From NCBI RefSeq assembly GCF_005222675.1, contig NZ_STGE01000039.1:57062-121061 (forward strand): a stretch of DNA of 64,000 nt. Direction: 5' to 3'. The notes beneath the pieces are model-generated. The model was given only the letters and a program-made list of their open reading frames with translations, did no database searches and was not told the DNA's origin. Origin of the DNA: Mycolicibacterium sp. CR10 (GTDB lineage Bacteria; Actinomycetota; Actinomycetes; Mycobacteriales; Mycobacteriaceae). The translations under genes and the position numbers were made by a program. Below, in pieces: positions 33,008-42,016 of the stretch. The first letter of the stretch is position 1. The number at the start of each line of letters is the position of its first letter.

Positions 33008-33276
33008 CGCGAAATAGCGTTCCTGGCTGTGATCTGGGCCGTTTTTACAGCCCTCACTTCTCACTCGCGAGAGGCGGGGTTCGCGCGCAGTCGCGAGGCG
33101 AGGTTCGCGCGCGCTGGGCTGGGGTTCTCGCGCGGGGGGCTGGGGTTCTCGCACGCTGACCGTGCCGGCCCGTCGTGAGTGAGAAGCCATGGCTGCGATC
33201 GAGCGAAAATCGCAGCCCGGAACGCTATTTCGCGGGCGATGAGTTTGCGGGCGATGAGTTTGCGGGCGATGGGGTT
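33008..33276. repeat. Inverted 58-bp repeats enclosing short tandem repeats
   Basis: A 344-base gene-free stretch (32956-33299) contains two inverted copies of a roughly 58-bp element, 33008-33066 and 33177-33234. The outer 16 bases, CGCGAAATAGCGTTCC and its complement, are perfect, and each copy holds its own inner hairpin (GGCTG...CAGCC). Between them are degenerate units around GGTTCGCGCGC and GGGGTTCTCGCGC. Beyond are three 15-bp units GCGGGCGATGAGTTT from 33232 to 33276. It resembles a compound intergenic repeat. Confidence 0.7.
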
Positions 33277-33299
33277 GGGGGCGGCGGGTTCGCGGGCGG

Positions 33300-34115
33300 C
33301 TACCGCGCGGGGCGAGGGCGGACGAGGACGGACTGCTGGATCGCGCCCACCGCACCGCCCTCGTCGAACAGCGTCCCGATCGTCGTGCCGATTCCGTCTG
33401 GCCCGTAGTTGGTCTCGGCGCGAATGCCGATCCATTCGCCGGCGGGCACCCGGTGGATGTGTACCACCAGGTCGGTGTTCAGGAACGTCCACTTTCGGAT
33501 GTCGAGCTTGGTGCCTATGCCATTGGCGTCGTCGGCGACCGCGAACAACCGCTCCAGCGGCGTCATCGACTCGCCCTTGACGAGATCGACCTCCGGCCGG
33601 ATCCACGACTCGCCGGGGCCCTCGCCCATCGGCGTGGTGAGCCAGCGCCAGTCCAGGCTGTGGACGTAGTTGCGGTCCCAGTCCTTCTTCATGTCACGGC
33701 TGACCGCCTCGGCGACCGGCCGTAGGGGTGGCGCCGCGACGTGCACCACCGCGGCAGTGTCCAGGGTCTGCAGCCGCCACCCGCTGGCCCGCGCCACCGG
33801 CCGGGGTTCGCCGTCCGGCCCGAGCGCCAGCAACTCGGCGCTGACCAATTCGATCTGCTTGCCGGACCGCTCCCGTCGCGCGCGCACCCACAGATCGCCC
33901 TCGGCGGGCACCGGGCCCAGCAGGTCGATCAGCACGCGACTGAGCCTGGTGTCGTCGCGGGGCTCGCAACGCTGCAGCCCGCGAACCAACAGCGCCGACA
34001 CCGGCGCGCCGTGCTGGATGGCCGCAGACCAGGTGCTGCGAACGAAATCAGTTGCCGCGAAGCGCTCGCCGCGCGCATCGTCGCCGTCGATCAACTCGTA
34101 ATAGGAATCCGACAT
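33300..34115 (-). CDS. Thioesterase-family (double hot-dog) protein
   Basis: A 271-residue acyl-CoA thioesterase-like protein. The N-terminal hot-dog half shows FVRSTWSAAIQHGAPVSALL, RVLIDLLGPVPAEGDLWVRA and RERSGKQIELVSAELL. The C-terminal half shows SWIRPEVDLVKGE, PLERLFAVADDANGIGTKLD and NTDLVVHIHRVPAGEWIGIRAET, ending DEGGAVGAIQQSVLVRPR. It would release or edit CoA thioesters. ATG at 34115; SMP-30 gene ends are 16 bases away, so the two form a leftward pair. Confidence 0.8.
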   Translation of the reverse strand: MSDSYYELIDGDDARGERFAATDFVRSTWSAAIQHGAPVSALLVRGLQRCEPRDDTRLSRVLIDLLGPVPAEGDLWVRARRERSGKQIELVSAELLALGPDGEPRPVARASGWRLQTLDTAAVVHVAAPPLRPVAEAVSRDMKKDWDRNYVHSLDWRWLTTPMGEGPGESWIRPEVDLVKGESMTPLERLFAVADDANGIGTKLDIRKWTFLNTDLVVHIHRVPAGEWIGIRAETNYGPDGIGTTIGTLFDEGGAVGAIQQSVLVRPRPAR

Positions 34116-34131
34116 CTCGACCTTTCCGTGC

Positions 34132-34965
34132 CTACGGCCGATATCCGGCTGCGGGGACGTCGACCATCACGGCGTCCAGCCGAGACAGCATGGTTCCGAC
34201 GAGACGTTCGGGATAAGCGTCGGTGGACGACAGCAGAAACAACGTCCGCGCTTCCGGACCGCCCAGCGTGCACGCGATCGGGATCCGCTCGCCGACATCG
34301 ATCCGATCGGTGATGGTGCCGCCCTCGACGATCCGCTCGAACTGGTGGGCCAGGGTCATGGCCACCCAGACGCCCCCCGTGTCGTCGAGGCAGATACCGT
34401 CGGGCGGACCGTCCAGGTGATCGGCGAAAACCCTTCGCTCCGAAAGCGATCCGTCCGATGCGATGGTGAATGCCGTCAGCCTGCGGCCCGTCGACTCGGC
34501 GACGATCAGTGTCGCCCCGTCGGGGGTGATCGCCATGCCGTTGGGAAAGTCCAGACCGTCCGCCACGACGGTGGCACGGTTCTCGACTTCCCGGTCGGGA
34601 TCGATGCGGACGATGATGCCGTTCTCGCGCGCCTGCGAGCCGACATAGGCACACCCGTGCCGATCCATCACCATGTCGCCGAGGTTGGCGGGCACGACCC
34701 CGGCCAGATCGGCCACCGCGGTGACCGTCTCCCCGTCGTACCCGAGCACCTGCCTGCGTTCGGTGGAGACGATCAACAGGGTCCCGTCGGGTCGGAAACC
34801 CAGGCCGGACGGCGAGTGGCCGGCCAGTGCCAGCGTGCTGACCTCACCGCTGAGGGTCACGGTGTGCACGGCCTCGCCGAGCATGTCGGAGAACCACACC
34901 AGGCCCTCGAACCAACGCGGCCCTTCGCCGAAGCAGAAGCCATTGGCCAACGGCGTGAGGGTCAT
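34132..34965 (-). CDS. SMP-30/gluconolactonase-family hydrolase
   Basis: A six-bladed beta-propeller lactonase of 277 residues. CFGEGPRWFEGLVWFSDM supplies the metal Glu, NLGDMVMDRHG, GLDFPNGMAITPDG (metal Asn) and LDGPPDGICLDDTGGVWVAM (metal Asp) follow. It hydrolyses lactones; with a Baeyer-Villiger-type enzyme in the divergent operon, ring-expanded lactones are a reasonable substrate. ATG at 34965, 32 bases from motif copy 3. Confidence 0.9.
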   Translation of the reverse strand: MTLTPLANGFCFGEGPRWFEGLVWFSDMLGEAVHTVTLSGEVSTLALAGHSPSGLGFRPDGTLLIVSTERRQVLGYDGETVTAVADLAGVVPANLGDMVMDRHGCAYVGSQARENGIIVRIDPDREVENRATVVADGLDFPNGMAITPDGATLIVAESTGRRLTAFTIASDGSLSERRVFADHLDGPPDGICLDDTGGVWVAMTLAHQFERIVEGGTITDRIDVGERIPIACTLGGPEARTLFLLSSTDAYPERLVGTMLSRLDAVMVDVPAAGYRP

Positions 34966-34997
34966 CGGGCGGGGATCCGCCGGCAGCGCACTGCGAC

Positions 34998-35025
34998 TTT
35001 ACAAAACACGCGACAAGTGTCACGC
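34998..35025. promoter_or_regulatory. Island motif copy 3
   Basis: TTTACAA-N13-TGTCACGC, exact, in the divergent gap between the SMP-30 lactonase and the seven-gene catabolic operon at 35092. Confidence 0.65.
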
Positions 35026-35091
35026 TCGCTGGGTGCCACTGTCAACCACCTGCAGCCCTCACGGACCCGCCGGTGAAGGGAAGTGTGCGGC

Positions 35092-35802
35092 GTGACCATG
35101 AAGAAGTATCACAGCCACACCCTGCTCTACCTGCACGAGACGATCGATCTGGGATCGGCCCGCAGCGGCGAGTTCGTCTCGGAGTTCTCCGATGTCTACC
35201 ACCCGATGATGAGCGAGCTGGGCGCCAGGCTGTTCGCGATGTGGGAGACCACCCCGTACAACGGACACTGGCCGCAGGCCACCGTCATCTGGGAGATCGA
35301 CGCGTTCGCCGACTACGCGCGCATCGGCCGTGCCCAGGCCCGTGGCGGCAGCCACGAGGCCGCCGCCGAAAAATGGGCGACGTATCTGCGCGAGACCGGC
35401 GCCCGGGGAGAAGGCCGCATCATGTACGCCGGGCGCAGCAACAAGACGTTGGCCCAGCTGAGGGACGCGGACTTCAAGGCAGGCCTGGTGATTCAGGAGG
35501 TGATGCAGACCAAGCCCGGGCGCCAGGACGACTACATCCGCGAACTCGAACGGCTGTACGTGCCCTGGTCGGAGTCCACCGGCAAGCGCTGGCTCGGATC
35601 GTTCATCACGACGTTCCGGTTCAACGAGGTCATCCACTACTGGGCGCTCGAGGGGGACTGGGACTGCTTCGACAATCACTACCCGTCGTGGAAGGACACC
35701 CCGCCCGCCGAGATCGTCACCTGGATGAGCGTCGCGCCCGCCCTGCGGGACGGTTGGGAGGACTCGATACTGGCCGCCCTACCTCCGTCGCCGCTGCAGT
35801 GA
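35092..35802 (+). CDS. NIPSNAP/EthD-like dimeric alpha-beta protein
   Basis: A 236-residue protein, GTG 35092 preceded by GAAGGGA. Two related halves can be seen: KKYHSHTLLYLHETID with RLFAMWETTPYNGHWPQ and TVIWEIDAFADYARI, then FKAGLVIQEVMQTKPGRQDDY and FRFNEVIHYWALEGDWD. This is the tandem ferredoxin-like plan of NIPSNAP proteins. Function unknown; it leads the P450 operon, so a ligand-handling or small catalytic role there is likely. Its stop overlaps the P450's possible GTG start. Confidence 0.65.
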   Translation: MTMKKYHSHTLLYLHETIDLGSARSGEFVSEFSDVYHPMMSELGARLFAMWETTPYNGHWPQATVIWEIDAFADYARIGRAQARGGSHEAAAEKWATYLRETGARGEGRIMYAGRSNKTLAQLRDADFKAGLVIQEVMQTKPGRQDDYIRELERLYVPWSESTGKRWLGSFITTFRFNEVIHYWALEGDWDCFDNHYPSWKDTPPAEIVTWMSVAPALRDGWEDSILAALPPSPLQ

Positions 35803-37049
35803 GTGCCACGAACATGCCTACCGCGCAACAGTTCACGTACGACCCCTTCGACCCGGCGGTGATGTCCGACCCGCTGCCGTACTACCGGGTGCTCCGTGAT
35901 GAGCACCCGGTGTACTACCTCGAGAAGTGGGACACATTTGCGTTGTCGCGGTTCTCGGACATCTGGAATGTGTTGGAGATCAATGACGGAACGTTCGTCG
36001 CCTCGGAAGGGACGCTGCCCGCCGCAGCCGTGCTGGCCGAACACAACGACGGTCCCGTTCCCGATCCGCCGCTGCACCCGATGCCGTTCCATGCGAATTT
36101 TGACGCGCCGATCTATGACGACGTCCGTCGCTGCACGGCCGCGCCGTTTCGGCCGAAGTCCGTCTCCACGCTCGCCGACCGGATCCGCACGCTGGCCAAC
36201 GAGCGCCTCGACGAGCTGCTGCCGCGCGGCCGCTTCGACCTGACGCAGGAGTACGGCGGAATCGTCGCCGCGTCGGTGGTGTGCGAACTCGTCGGCCTGC
36301 CAAGCGATCTCGCGGCCGACGTGCTGGCCACGGTGAATGCGGGCAGCCTGGCCCAACCGGGCAGCGGCGTCGAGGTGGCCAACGCCAGGCCGGGATACCT
36401 GGAATACCTGACCCCGGTCGTCGCGGACAGGCGCGCCAAGAACGAACCGGGCGCGCTGCCGATCGTCGACAACCTGCTCGCCTACCGGCTACCCGACGGG
36501 TCTACATTCACCGACATGGAAGCCGCCGTGCAGATGCTCGGCGTCTTCATCGGAGGCACCGAGACCGTGCCCAAGATCGTCGCGCACGGTCTGTGGGAAC
36601 TGTCGCGGCGGCCCGACCAACTCGCCGCGGTCCGCGCTGACATGGACGCCAACGTGCCCGTCGCCCGCGAGGAGATGATCCGCTACTGCGCCCCCGCGCA
36701 GTGGTTCGCCCGCACCGTGCGCAAGCCGTTTACCCTGCACGACGAGACGATCCGGCCGGGACAGCGGATCATCTCGCTGCTCGCGTCGGCCAATCGGGAT
36801 GAGCGCGAATACCACGATCCCGACGAGTTCATCTGGAACCGGCCGATTCCGAGATTGCTCGCGTTCGGCCGCGGCCAGCATTTCTGTCTCGGCGCCCACC
36901 TCGCCCGCCTGGAGATCGCGATCATGGTCACCGAATGGCTCAAGAGGGTGCCCGACTTCCGCGTCGACACCGCCGCCGCGTCACGGCCACCGTCGAGCTT
37001 CCAATGGGGTTGGAACAACATCCCGGTTCAGATCCAGGTGGAGGTCTGA
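35799..37049 (+). CDS. Cytochrome P450
   Basis: A heme monooxygenase of about 412-416 residues. GTG 35799 overlaps the previous stop as GTGA; ATG 35814 (MPTAQQFTYDPFDP) is the alternative. I-helix oxygen-binding region GVFIGGTETVPK, K-helix EEMIRY (ExxR), and the heme loop LLAFGRGQHFCLGAHLAR with the Cys ligand. The C-terminal SFQWGWNNIPVQ is typical of actinobacterial class I P450s. It needs a ferredoxin, supplied probably by the gene at 32764. It is likely the first oxidation step of the island pathway. Confidence 0.95.
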   Translation: MSATNMPTAQQFTYDPFDPAVMSDPLPYYRVLRDEHPVYYLEKWDTFALSRFSDIWNVLEINDGTFVASEGTLPAAAVLAEHNDGPVPDPPLHPMPFHANFDAPIYDDVRRCTAAPFRPKSVSTLADRIRTLANERLDELLPRGRFDLTQEYGGIVAASVVCELVGLPSDLAADVLATVNAGSLAQPGSGVEVANARPGYLEYLTPVVADRRAKNEPGALPIVDNLLAYRLPDGSTFTDMEAAVQMLGVFIGGTETVPKIVAHGLWELSRRPDQLAAVRADMDANVPVAREEMIRYCAPAQWFARTVRKPFTLHDETIRPGQRIISLLASANRDEREYHDPDEFIWNRPIPRLLAFGRGQHFCLGAHLARLEIAIMVTEWLKRVPDFRVDTAAASRPPSSFQWGWNNIPVQIQVEV

Positions 37050-37050
37050 C

Positions 37051-38019
37051 GTGTGGTCTCACCGTCTCGTCGCGCCGTTCACCTTCGAGAAGACCGACGT
37101 GTTGCCGTTCTCGCCGGAGTCGCTCGGCGACGGTCAGGTGTTGTTGCGGTTCCTGGCCGCCGGCATCTGCGGTAGCGATCTGCCCGGCTTCCGCGGAGCC
37201 AAGGGCAGGCTGCCCGGAGACACCGGCGCGCGTGCGGCGGAGAAGGACGGCTTCCCGATCCACGAGGTCGCCGGCGAGGTGATCGCCAGCCGCCACCCGA
37301 GCCACCGTCGGGGTGACCGCGTCGTCGGTTGGGCTTCGGGGTTCGACGGGTTGATGGAACAGGTCGTCGCCGACGGGAACGGCCTGGCGCCCTACGACCC
37401 CGCGCTGAGCCCCGAGCAGGCCGTCGGACTGCAACCGCTGGCCTGCGTGCTTTACGCCGTCGAGCAACTGCCCGACCTGACCGGTCGCCACGTCGCGGTC
37501 CTCGGCCAAGGCTCGATCGGCCTGCTGTTCTCCTATGTCGCCAAGACTCTGGGAGCCGCACACGTCACCGGCGTCGACCCGGTCGACCGCGACGACGTCG
37601 GTCCCGCGTTCGGGGTGGACACCGTGGTGCGTGCCACCAGCGACCGCTGGCTGAGCCGGCTCACCCCGGATGCCAAGCCCGACATCGTGATCGAGGCGGT
37701 CGGGCATCAGGTGGCGACGCTCGGCCACGCGGTCGAAGCGGCGGCACCGGGCGGCACGGTGTTCTACTTCGGGGTGCCCGACGACGACTGCTACCCGATC
37801 AGCATGCGAACGATGCTGCGTAACAACCTGACCCTGAAAGCCGGTGTGACGCTTGACCGGCGGCGGATGCTCGACCGGGCCGGCGCCTTCGCGCACGAAC
37901 ACCCGGGTCTGCTGGACCGCTACCTGACCCACACATTTCCCGCCGACGACGTGCAGGCCGCGTTCGAGCTGGCGTGCCGGCCCGTTCCCGACCGGATCAA
38001 GATCGCGATTGTGCCGTGA
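37051..38019 (+). CDS. MDR-family alcohol/polyol dehydrogenase
   Basis: A 322-residue medium-chain dehydrogenase, GTG 37051, one base after the P450 stop. GICGSDLPGFRG (catalytic zinc Cys), FPIHEVAGEVI (zinc His/Glu), then the Rossmann loop HVAVLGQGSIGLLFSYVAK and IEAVGHQVATLGHAVEAAAPG. The structural-zinc four-Cys lobe is missing and the N-terminal domain is shortened. It would oxidise the alcohol formed by the P450 to a ketone or aldehyde. It overlaps the next gene by 4 bases. Confidence 0.85.
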   Translation: MWSHRLVAPFTFEKTDVLPFSPESLGDGQVLLRFLAAGICGSDLPGFRGAKGRLPGDTGARAAEKDGFPIHEVAGEVIASRHPSHRRGDRVVGWASGFDGLMEQVVADGNGLAPYDPALSPEQAVGLQPLACVLYAVEQLPDLTGRHVAVLGQGSIGLLFSYVAKTLGAAHVTGVDPVDRDDVGPAFGVDTVVRATSDRWLSRLTPDAKPDIVIEAVGHQVATLGHAVEAAAPGGTVFYFGVPDDDCYPISMRTMLRNNLTLKAGVTLDRRRMLDRAGAFAHEHPGLLDRYLTHTFPADDVQAAFELACRPVPDRIKIAIVP

Positions 38020-38798
38020 CAACGAGCAGATTGCAGGACGCGCTGGCCACCAAAGCGCGGGTATGGGGCGGTTGGGTGGTGGGTCCGACAATGCTGGCGC
38101 CCGAGGAGTTCGCCCGGGCCGGTTACGACTACGTCGGGTTCGACGTCCAGCACGGCTATCTCAGCGACGCCGACGTTGCTCTGATGCTGCGCCGGCTCGA
38201 GCACGTCCCGATCGCCACCGCGGTGCGCCTGCCCACTGCCGACGCCGCCCCCATCGGCAGGGTCCTCGACGCCGGCGCCGACGCCGTCATCATCGCGATG
38301 GTGGAGTCCGCCGCCCAGGCCGCGGCGGCGGTGGCCGCGACCCGCTACGCCCCCGCCGGCGTGCGAAGCTTCGGGCCGCTGCGCGCGAGCATGGGCCTCG
38401 ATCCGGCGGACCTTCAGGGCAGGGTCTCGGTGTTCGCGATGGTCGAGACGGCGCGGGGACTCGCTGCGATCGACGAGATCTGCGCCGTCGACGGAGTGAC
38501 CGGTGTCTATGTGGGTCCCGCGGATCTCGCGATCTCGATGGGGCACGGGCCCGCGGACGCCTGGACGCAGCCGGAGGTTCGCGACGCGATGGTCCACGTC
38601 CACCGCACTGCCACCGCCGCAGGCATCGTCAGCGGCGTCCACGCCAACACCGGAACCCTCGGAAACGTCGCGGCGCACATGGGATTCAGGATGATCACGC
38701 TCGCCTCGGAGTCACAGGCGCTGCGTCGGGGCGCGGCTGCCCACCTGGCCGAGGCCAACGGGGGGCATCCGGACACCGAACAGGCCAGGGGGTACTGA
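38016..38798 (+). CDS. HpcH/HpaI-family aldolase
   Basis: A class II pyruvate-type aldolase of 260 residues, GTG 38016 overlapping the MDR stop. YVGFDVQHGYLSDADV (active-site His and acidic residues), AVRLPTADAAPIGRVLDAGADAV (Arg for the keto acid), AMVETARGLAAIDEI (metal Glu) and VYVGPADLAISMG (metal Asp). Such enzymes cleave 4-hydroxy-2-oxoacids or citryl/malyl compounds. Its presence suggests the pathway ends in a C-C cleavage giving pyruvate or glyoxylate-type products. Confidence 0.9.
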   Translation: MTTSRLQDALATKARVWGGWVVGPTMLAPEEFARAGYDYVGFDVQHGYLSDADVALMLRRLEHVPIATAVRLPTADAAPIGRVLDAGADAVIIAMVESAAQAAAAVAATRYAPAGVRSFGPLRASMGLDPADLQGRVSVFAMVETARGLAAIDEICAVDGVTGVYVGPADLAISMGHGPADAWTQPEVRDAMVHVHRTATAAGIVSGVHANTGTLGNVAAHMGFRMITLASESQALRRGAAAHLAEANGGHPDTEQARGY

Positions 38799-39530
38799 AT
38801 GACCGGCGACCGTATTGCGCTCGTCACAGGTGCCGCCCGAGGTCAGGGCGCCGCTATCGCGACGCGGCTTCTCGACGACGGATTCGCCGTCGCCGCTTGC
38901 GATCTGCTGGTCGACGAGGTCACGGCGACGGTCGCCGAGCTCGGCGGGGACCGGGTGATCGCGGTGCCGCTGGACGTCACGTCGGCCGATCAGTGGGCGC
39001 AGGCGGTGCGCACGGTGGTCGAGCGGTTCGGTGCGCTCACCACTCTGGTGAACAACGCCGGCGTGCTGCATCGCGCCCCACTGGCCGAGGAGACGGCGGC
39101 GGGGTTCGAGGGAAGTTGGCGGGTCAACTGTCTCGGCCCGTTCCTCGGTATCCAGGCGGCGCTGCCGCATCTGCGCGACGCTGACGGGGCGGCCGTTGTC
39201 AACACGTGCAGCACCGGGGCGATCCGGCCGTTCCCCAACCACGGGGCGTACGGCTCGTCGAAGTGGGCGCTGCGAGGCCTGACCCAGGTGGCCGCGGTCG
39301 AACTCGCGCCGGCGGGGATCAGGGTCAACGCCGTGTTCCCCGGCCCCGTCGCGACGCCGATGCTGGACGAGGCCACCCAGTCCCGCCTCGCGGCGAACGC
39401 GTTGCTGGGCCGCATCGGCCGGCCCGTCGACATCGCCGACGCGGTGGCGTTCCTGGTCTCCGAGCACGCATCGTTCATCACCGGATCCGAGCTCATCGTC
39501 GATGGTGGACAGACTCTTCAGATCGGATGA
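38799..39530 (+). CDS. Short-chain dehydrogenase/reductase
   Basis: A 243-residue classical SDR beginning at ATG 38799, directly at the end of the aldolase gene. TGAARGQGAAIATRL (cofactor), LVNNAGVLHRAPL, catalytic Ser in VVNTCSTGAIRP, YGSSKWALRG (YxxxK) and VFPGPVATPM. An Asp after beta-2 (ACDLLVDE) favours NAD(H). It stops inside the next gene's start. Likely a second alcohol oxidation in the same pathway. Confidence 0.93.
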   Translation: MTGDRIALVTGAARGQGAAIATRLLDDGFAVAACDLLVDEVTATVAELGGDRVIAVPLDVTSADQWAQAVRTVVERFGALTTLVNNAGVLHRAPLAEETAAGFEGSWRVNCLGPFLGIQAALPHLRDADGAAVVNTCSTGAIRPFPNHGAYGSSKWALRGLTQVAAVELAPAGIRVNAVFPGPVATPMLDEATQSRLAANALLGRIGRPVDIADAVAFLVSEHASFITGSELIVDGGQTLQIG

Positions 39531-41056
39531 CCTCAATGGCGAAGACGCTCTCGGTGGGAATCATCGGTGCCGGTCCCGGTGGGCTGGCGCTCGGAATCTT
39601 TCTGCGCAAGGCCGGCTTCGGTGACTTCACGATCTTCGACCGCGAGGACGGCGTCGGCGGAACGTGGCGGATCAACACCTATCCGGGCCTGGCCTGCGAC
39701 GTGAAGTCGCACCTGTACTCGTTCTCGTTCGACCTCAACCCACGCTGGTCGCGGCTGTGGTCCGGGCAGCAGGAGATCCTCGAGTACTTCGAACGGTGCG
39801 CGCGGCGCTACCGGCTGGAGCCGAACCTGAAGCTGAACACCGAGATCGTCTCGGCCACCTGGGAAACCGACACCGGCACATGGCTTCTCACCACCGCCGC
39901 CGGCGACGAGTTCTCCTTCGACATCGTGGTGTCGGCGATCGGGATGTTCACCCGGCCGGTGATGCCGGATCTCGTGGAAGAGGAGCCGTACACCGGGTTG
40001 TTGATGCACACCGCGCGGTGGGACCACTCCGTCGATCTGCGGAACTCGCGGGTGGCGGTCCTCGGCACGGGTTCAACTGCAGCGCAACTGGTTCCGGAGG
40101 TGGCCAAGGTCGCGGCAAAGGTCTACTCGGTGCAGCGGTCGCCGACGTGGGTGCTGCCGAAGCCGGACCGGCCGTACACCGAGCGCGAAAAATGGTTGTT
40201 CTCGTACATCCCGCTGGCCGAGAAGATCTACCGCACCAGGCTGTGGCTGCGCAGCGAGTCGAACATCTCGGTCATCGAGAACGGCAGCGACAAGACCCAG
40301 GAGTTCAAGGGGATCGCCCTGCAGGCGCTCGAGTCGACGATCCCCGACGAAGAATTGCGCAGCAGGCTCACGCCGACACATCCTTTCGGATGCAAGCGGC
40401 TGGTGTTCGCCACCGATTATCTGCAGACGCTGAGCCAGCCGCATGTCGAGGTGGTGTCCAGTCCGGCCCGCACGCTGCGGTCGAGGTCACTGGTCACCGA
40501 GGACGGCACCGAACTCGACGTCGACGTCGTGCTGTGCGCGACGGGTTACGCCGCTGTGGACTACCTGGGGCAGATCGACGTCCGGGGTGCCGAAGGAACA
40601 GCGCTTCACGACACCTGGCGCGACGGGGCATTCGCTTACCTGGGCATGACGGTGCCCGGCTATCCCAACTTCTTCATGCTGTACGGGCCGAACACCAACG
40701 TCGGCTCCAACAGCGTCATCTTCATGCTCGAGGCGCAGGCGCATTACATCGTGCGGGCGCTGAAGTTTATGCGCCGCAAGGACAAGTCGTTCATCGAGGT
40801 GCGCACGGACGTGGTGGCGCGCTTCCTCGCCAAGGTCGATACGTGGATGCAAGGGACCGTGTGGCTCACCCGGTGCAGCAACTATTTCCGGGCGCCCAAT
40901 GGCCGAGTGGTGACGCAGTGGCCGCGCAGCGCACGGGACTTCTGGGGACGCACCCGGTGGTTCAGGCCCGGCGACTACACTTTCTCCGATACCTTCGGGC
41001 CCTCGAGCCGCCGCCGCATCATCCACGTCGGCGCCCAGACCGCGGTGAAACGGTAG
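39527..41056 (+). CDS. FAD monooxygenase, Baeyer-Villiger/FMO type
   Basis: A 509-residue flavoprotein. FAD loop VGIIGAGPGGLALGIFLRKAG, DGVGGTWRINTYPGLACDV (GGTW region of BVMOs), a fingerprint-like YTGLLMHTARWDH (x-G-x3-H-x3-W, first position Tyr for Phe), NADPH loop VAVLGTGSTAAQLVPEVAK, and CATGYAAVDYLG. It would convert a ketone to an ester or lactone. ATG 39527 overlaps the SDR stop. Together with P450, dehydrogenases and hydrolase it defines the island's probable chemistry. Confidence 0.9.
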   Translation: MTSMAKTLSVGIIGAGPGGLALGIFLRKAGFGDFTIFDREDGVGGTWRINTYPGLACDVKSHLYSFSFDLNPRWSRLWSGQQEILEYFERCARRYRLEPNLKLNTEIVSATWETDTGTWLLTTAAGDEFSFDIVVSAIGMFTRPVMPDLVEEEPYTGLLMHTARWDHSVDLRNSRVAVLGTGSTAAQLVPEVAKVAAKVYSVQRSPTWVLPKPDRPYTEREKWLFSYIPLAEKIYRTRLWLRSESNISVIENGSDKTQEFKGIALQALESTIPDEELRSRLTPTHPFGCKRLVFATDYLQTLSQPHVEVVSSPARTLRSRSLVTEDGTELDVDVVLCATGYAAVDYLGQIDVRGAEGTALHDTWRDGAFAYLGMTVPGYPNFFMLYGPNTNVGSNSVIFMLEAQAHYIVRALKFMRRKDKSFIEVRTDVVARFLAKVDTWMQGTVWLTRCSNYFRAPNGRVVTQWPRSARDFWGRTRWFRPGDYTFSDTFGPSSRRRIIHVGAQTAVKR

Positions 41057-41062
41057 CGCCCC

Positions 41063-42016
41063 ATGGTGATTGCGGATATGCCCCAGGAACGCGATATCGC
41101 CGACCGCCTCGACCCGGCGCTGCGGCATCTCGCCGCGGCCCGCACCGATCTGTCGCCCGCCGTCCTCGGCGCCGTCAGGGACTCGCTCAACCAGCGGCGA
41201 GCCGATACCGCGATGGCCGTGGAGACTGTCGGTGTCGAGATCGAACAACGCGACGTGGCCGTCGACGCCGACCGCGCCGTCACGGTCCGCATCTACCGAG
41301 GCGGACCGGCTCCGTCGCCGGCCGTCATCTACTGCCACGGAGGCGCTTTCGTCCTGGGCAATCTCGACACCGATCACCGCCAGTGTGTCGAGTTCGCCCG
41401 TCGCGGACGGTGCACGGTGATCTCGGTGGATTACCGCCTGGCGCCTGAGCATCCGTTTCCCGCAGCGATGGACGATGCGCTGGCAGTCCTGCACTGGGCG
41501 GCGGCCAGTGCCCTGGAGCTCGGTGTCGACGCCGGCGCGCTGGCGGTCGCAGGCAGCAGCGCCGGCGCCGCACTGGCGGCCGGGTTGGCCCAGCGGTCCG
41601 CGGACGGCTCTGCGCCGCCGGTGGTCTTTCAGATGTTGCACCAGCCGGTGCTCGACGACAGGCCGACGCCATCGAAAGAGGAGTTCGCGACGACGCCCGG
41701 CTTCGACGGTCCGGCTGCGCTGTGGATGTGGCGGCACTACAGCGGCGGGGGCCCGCTACCGGCCGACGCGGTGCCCGCCCGCGCCGACGAACTGAATTCC
41801 CTGCCGGCCGCTTTGATCACCTGCTCGGAGCTCGATCCGCTACGCGACGAAGCCATCGACTACGCGCTGCGACTGATGTGGGCCGGGGTCACCACCGAAC
41901 TGCACGTGCTTCCCGGCACCTGCCATGGTTTCGACTCGCTGGTCCCCGAGTGGGAGACCAGCACGCAGCTCTTCGAGATCCAGGGCGCCGCCCTGCGGCG
42001 AAACCTACTGCGCTAG
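41063..42016 (+). CDS. Alpha/beta hydrolase, hormone-sensitive lipase family
   Basis: A 317-residue esterase. Oxyanion motif YCHGGAFVLGN, nucleophile elbow VAGSSAGAALAAGLA, acid in LITCSELDPLRDEAIDYA, and His in LPGTCHGFDSLVPEW. It starts 6 bases after the monooxygenase, ending the seven-gene operon 35092-42016. It should hydrolyse the ester produced by the Baeyer-Villiger enzyme. Its last 12 bases overlap antisense with the SRPBCC gene. Confidence 0.93.
   Translation: MVIADMPQERDIADRLDPALRHLAAARTDLSPAVLGAVRDSLNQRRADTAMAVETVGVEIEQRDVAVDADRAVTVRIYRGGPAPSPAVIYCHGGAFVLGNLDTDHRQCVEFARRGRCTVISVDYRLAPEHPFPAAMDDALAVLHWAAASALELGVDAGALAVAGSSAGAALAAGLAQRSADGSAPPVVFQMLHQPVLDDRPTPSKEEFATTPGFDGPAALWMWRHYSGGGPLPADAVPARADELNSLPAALITCSELDPLRDEAIDYALRLMWAGVTTELHVLPGTCHGFDSLVPEWETSTQLFEIQGAALRRNLLR

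Noticed and set aside
39664..41448. 594-codon frame on the plus strand overlapping the monooxygenase and hydrolase
   Set aside because: It is a frame-shifted reading of two well-supported genes; Arg/Ala/His-rich with no motif.
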